A stretch of DNA of 64,000 nt from NCBI RefSeq assembly GCF_964275005.1, contig NC_092694.1, positions 36,901,542-36,965,541 on the forward strand, in the 5' to 3' direction. Source of the DNA: Diadema setosum. Its lineage: Eukaryota > Echinodermata > Echinoidea > Diadematoida > Diadematidae. A program made the position numbers and the translations under genes. A model generated the notes under the pieces. It had not been told where the DNA came from. It made no database searches and saw nothing but the letters and a program-made list of their open reading frames with translations. Each line of letters opens with the position of its first letter. Within the stretch, counting starts at the first letter, position 1. Positions 62,835 through 64,000 of this stretch are shown in pieces.

Positions 62835-62924
62835 ATGGCTGAATTCGACCTGACTTCGAAGATTGGGCAGTATCTTGACAGACATCTTGTGTTTCCCTTG
62901 CTAGAGTTTTTATCAGTGCAAGAA
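62835..62924 (+). CDS. EIF3E: Eukaryotic translation initiation factor 3 subunit E, first coding exon (partial gene)
   Basis: Thirty codons ([20 protein letters not shown], then [10 protein letters not shown]) match the N-terminus of eIF3e/INT6, which in human reads [20 protein letters not shown]. The exon ends exactly after the glutamate before a GTAAGT donor at phase 0, where I recall the human first exon also ending. The ATG context (CCAAGATGG) is strong. eIF3e is a PCI-domain subunit of the cytosolic eIF3 complex that helps recruit the 40S ribosome. The next expected exon, continuing from LSVKE in human, was not found before the window ends, so intron 1 is over 1 kb and the rest of the gene lies beyond 64,000. 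Confidence 0.93.
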
Positions 62925-64000
62925 GTAAGTAGATCTATACTCCAAGCATCTAAAGTGGTTATGTTTGTGCCATGTGTATCAGTCAACCAGCCGATTTCTC
63001 CTCCCATCTGTGCAGCTTTGTACGCTGTCGTTGTGCTAACATGTGGATAGTGTTCGGTCCCATGCGCTTAGATTTGTGTGGGTTCTGTCATGAACGGATG
63101 CCTCGTAATGTTGTGTGACGCATGACGCGTGGATGGGTTGATGGGTCTAACTAGATCTAATTAAAGACCAAACAAGTGTAGAAATGCTATTGACGTTAGC
63201 ATGGTTAGATAGGCCTAAAGTTACAATGTATGCCTAATATACACTAGGCCCGACTGATAGTTGGAACATATAAATTTCTCTATGACTCTAGTCTAAAAAC
63301 TAAACGTTGGCTTTGCTTGCTTCAGAAGTTCAGGACAAATAAAAAAAAATAGCAGTTGCCAGTTTATTTTTAGTTTATCTTCACGTAGCCTAGGTCTAAC
63401 TAAGTAAGAAATAGAATAGGCTTCTATAGCATTTCTAAAAAGAAAGGTAAGCTTGCTATTCACTTTCAAAAATGGAGGTTTGACATTTAATTTGAAACTG
63501 AATACTTTTTCTACATGGTGCTTTTGTCAAATTTGATATGTAATTTTGTTTATGCTCAATGCTGCACTTTTTTAATGTGATTCTGTAATTCGTTTGATCC
63601 TTTATTATTCTTTGCTGTAAATGGCATAGACCGTCTATATTTTTTACCAATAGGTGTCCTAAATACTGAATAAAAAAAAAAAGTTAGATGTAGAAGTACA
63701 TGTAGATCAACCCTTACCCTTCCGGAGTTTTTGAGAGAAGTGATGCTAGATTTTGAGGTCCTTTACCAATGCCAATTGATACGTTTTGATTTTTTCTTTC
63801 TCCTTCCGCTGAGCTGCCCACAACCCACAGTCCCCAGACGCAAACGGACGCATAATGCACTTGTCAATGTAATGACTCGCCCCACTACCCCTGGACATGG
63901 GTGTGTCATTTCCTCGTTTGGTCCGTCAAATTTGTGACCCAGGTGTTCTTCATTTTACCAGCTTTGTCCGTCAAATGTTTGACCGAGGGGTGGGTCAAAA
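62925..64000 (+). other. EIF3E intron 1 (incomplete)
   Basis: Non-coding sequence after the GTAAGT donor. No continuation of the eIF3e protein was found in any plus-strand frame. A GTCCGTCAAATTTGTGACC phrase near 63920 recurs in altered form near 63966 (GTCCGTCAAATGTTTGACC), possibly the start of a repeat. Confidence 0.6.

Overview
The window looks like nuclear DNA of a marine invertebrate deuterostome, most likely an echinoderm. This is inferred from animal genes with short exons and GT/AG introns, an intronless RING/B-box gene of the kind expanded in echinoderms, AT-rich DNA rich in the word TAGGCCT, and many kinds of small DNA transposons. No species can be named from the sequence alone.

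Layout: 1-13,200 holds no convincing host protein gene. It has a tRNA-Thr-derived SINE, a ~540-bp tandem duplication, a 5'-truncated LINE (8.8-10.2 kb) and a four-level nest of repeats (10.9-13.2 kb). An intronless TRIM-like gene lies at 13,427-15,295 (+), followed by a ~1.1-kb imperfect palindrome. Two related genes follow on the minus strand. A small four-exon gene (18,514-22,663; 228 residues) encodes only the C-terminal domain of its neighbour. The neighbour is a ten-exon IQ-motif/ankyrin gene (26,768-44,266; 585 residues, IQANK1-like). Its first intron carries a ~750-bp satellite array broken by a 3,313-bp terminal-inverted-repeat transposon flanked by TAA. From 44.6 to 53.1 kb I see only intergenic or UTR sequence with MITEs. 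RNF146 (RING plus WWE) is on the minus strand at 53,145-58,100 in two coding exons. A 2.5-kb inverted-repeat element fills much of the gap to 62,835, where the first coding exon of EIF3E starts on the plus strand and runs out of the window.

How the genes relate: RNF146 is known as a poly-ADP-ribose-directed ubiquitin ligase and EIF3E as an initiation-factor subunit; they are neighbours in opposite orientation, and nothing suggests joint function. The IQANK1-like gene and its small paralog share a first-exon type, intron phases and a C-terminal domain, so they look like products of a duplication. That domain also resembles part of the dynein heavy-chain motor (AAA_9/D5 region), which is the most interesting protein-level lead here. 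The other main signal is the diversity of non-autonomous transposons, several with readable target-site duplications and, in two cases, an uninterrupted copy of the insertion site in the same window. I saw no bacterial-type system, no CRISPR array, and no recognisable retrovirus, LTR element or Polinton.
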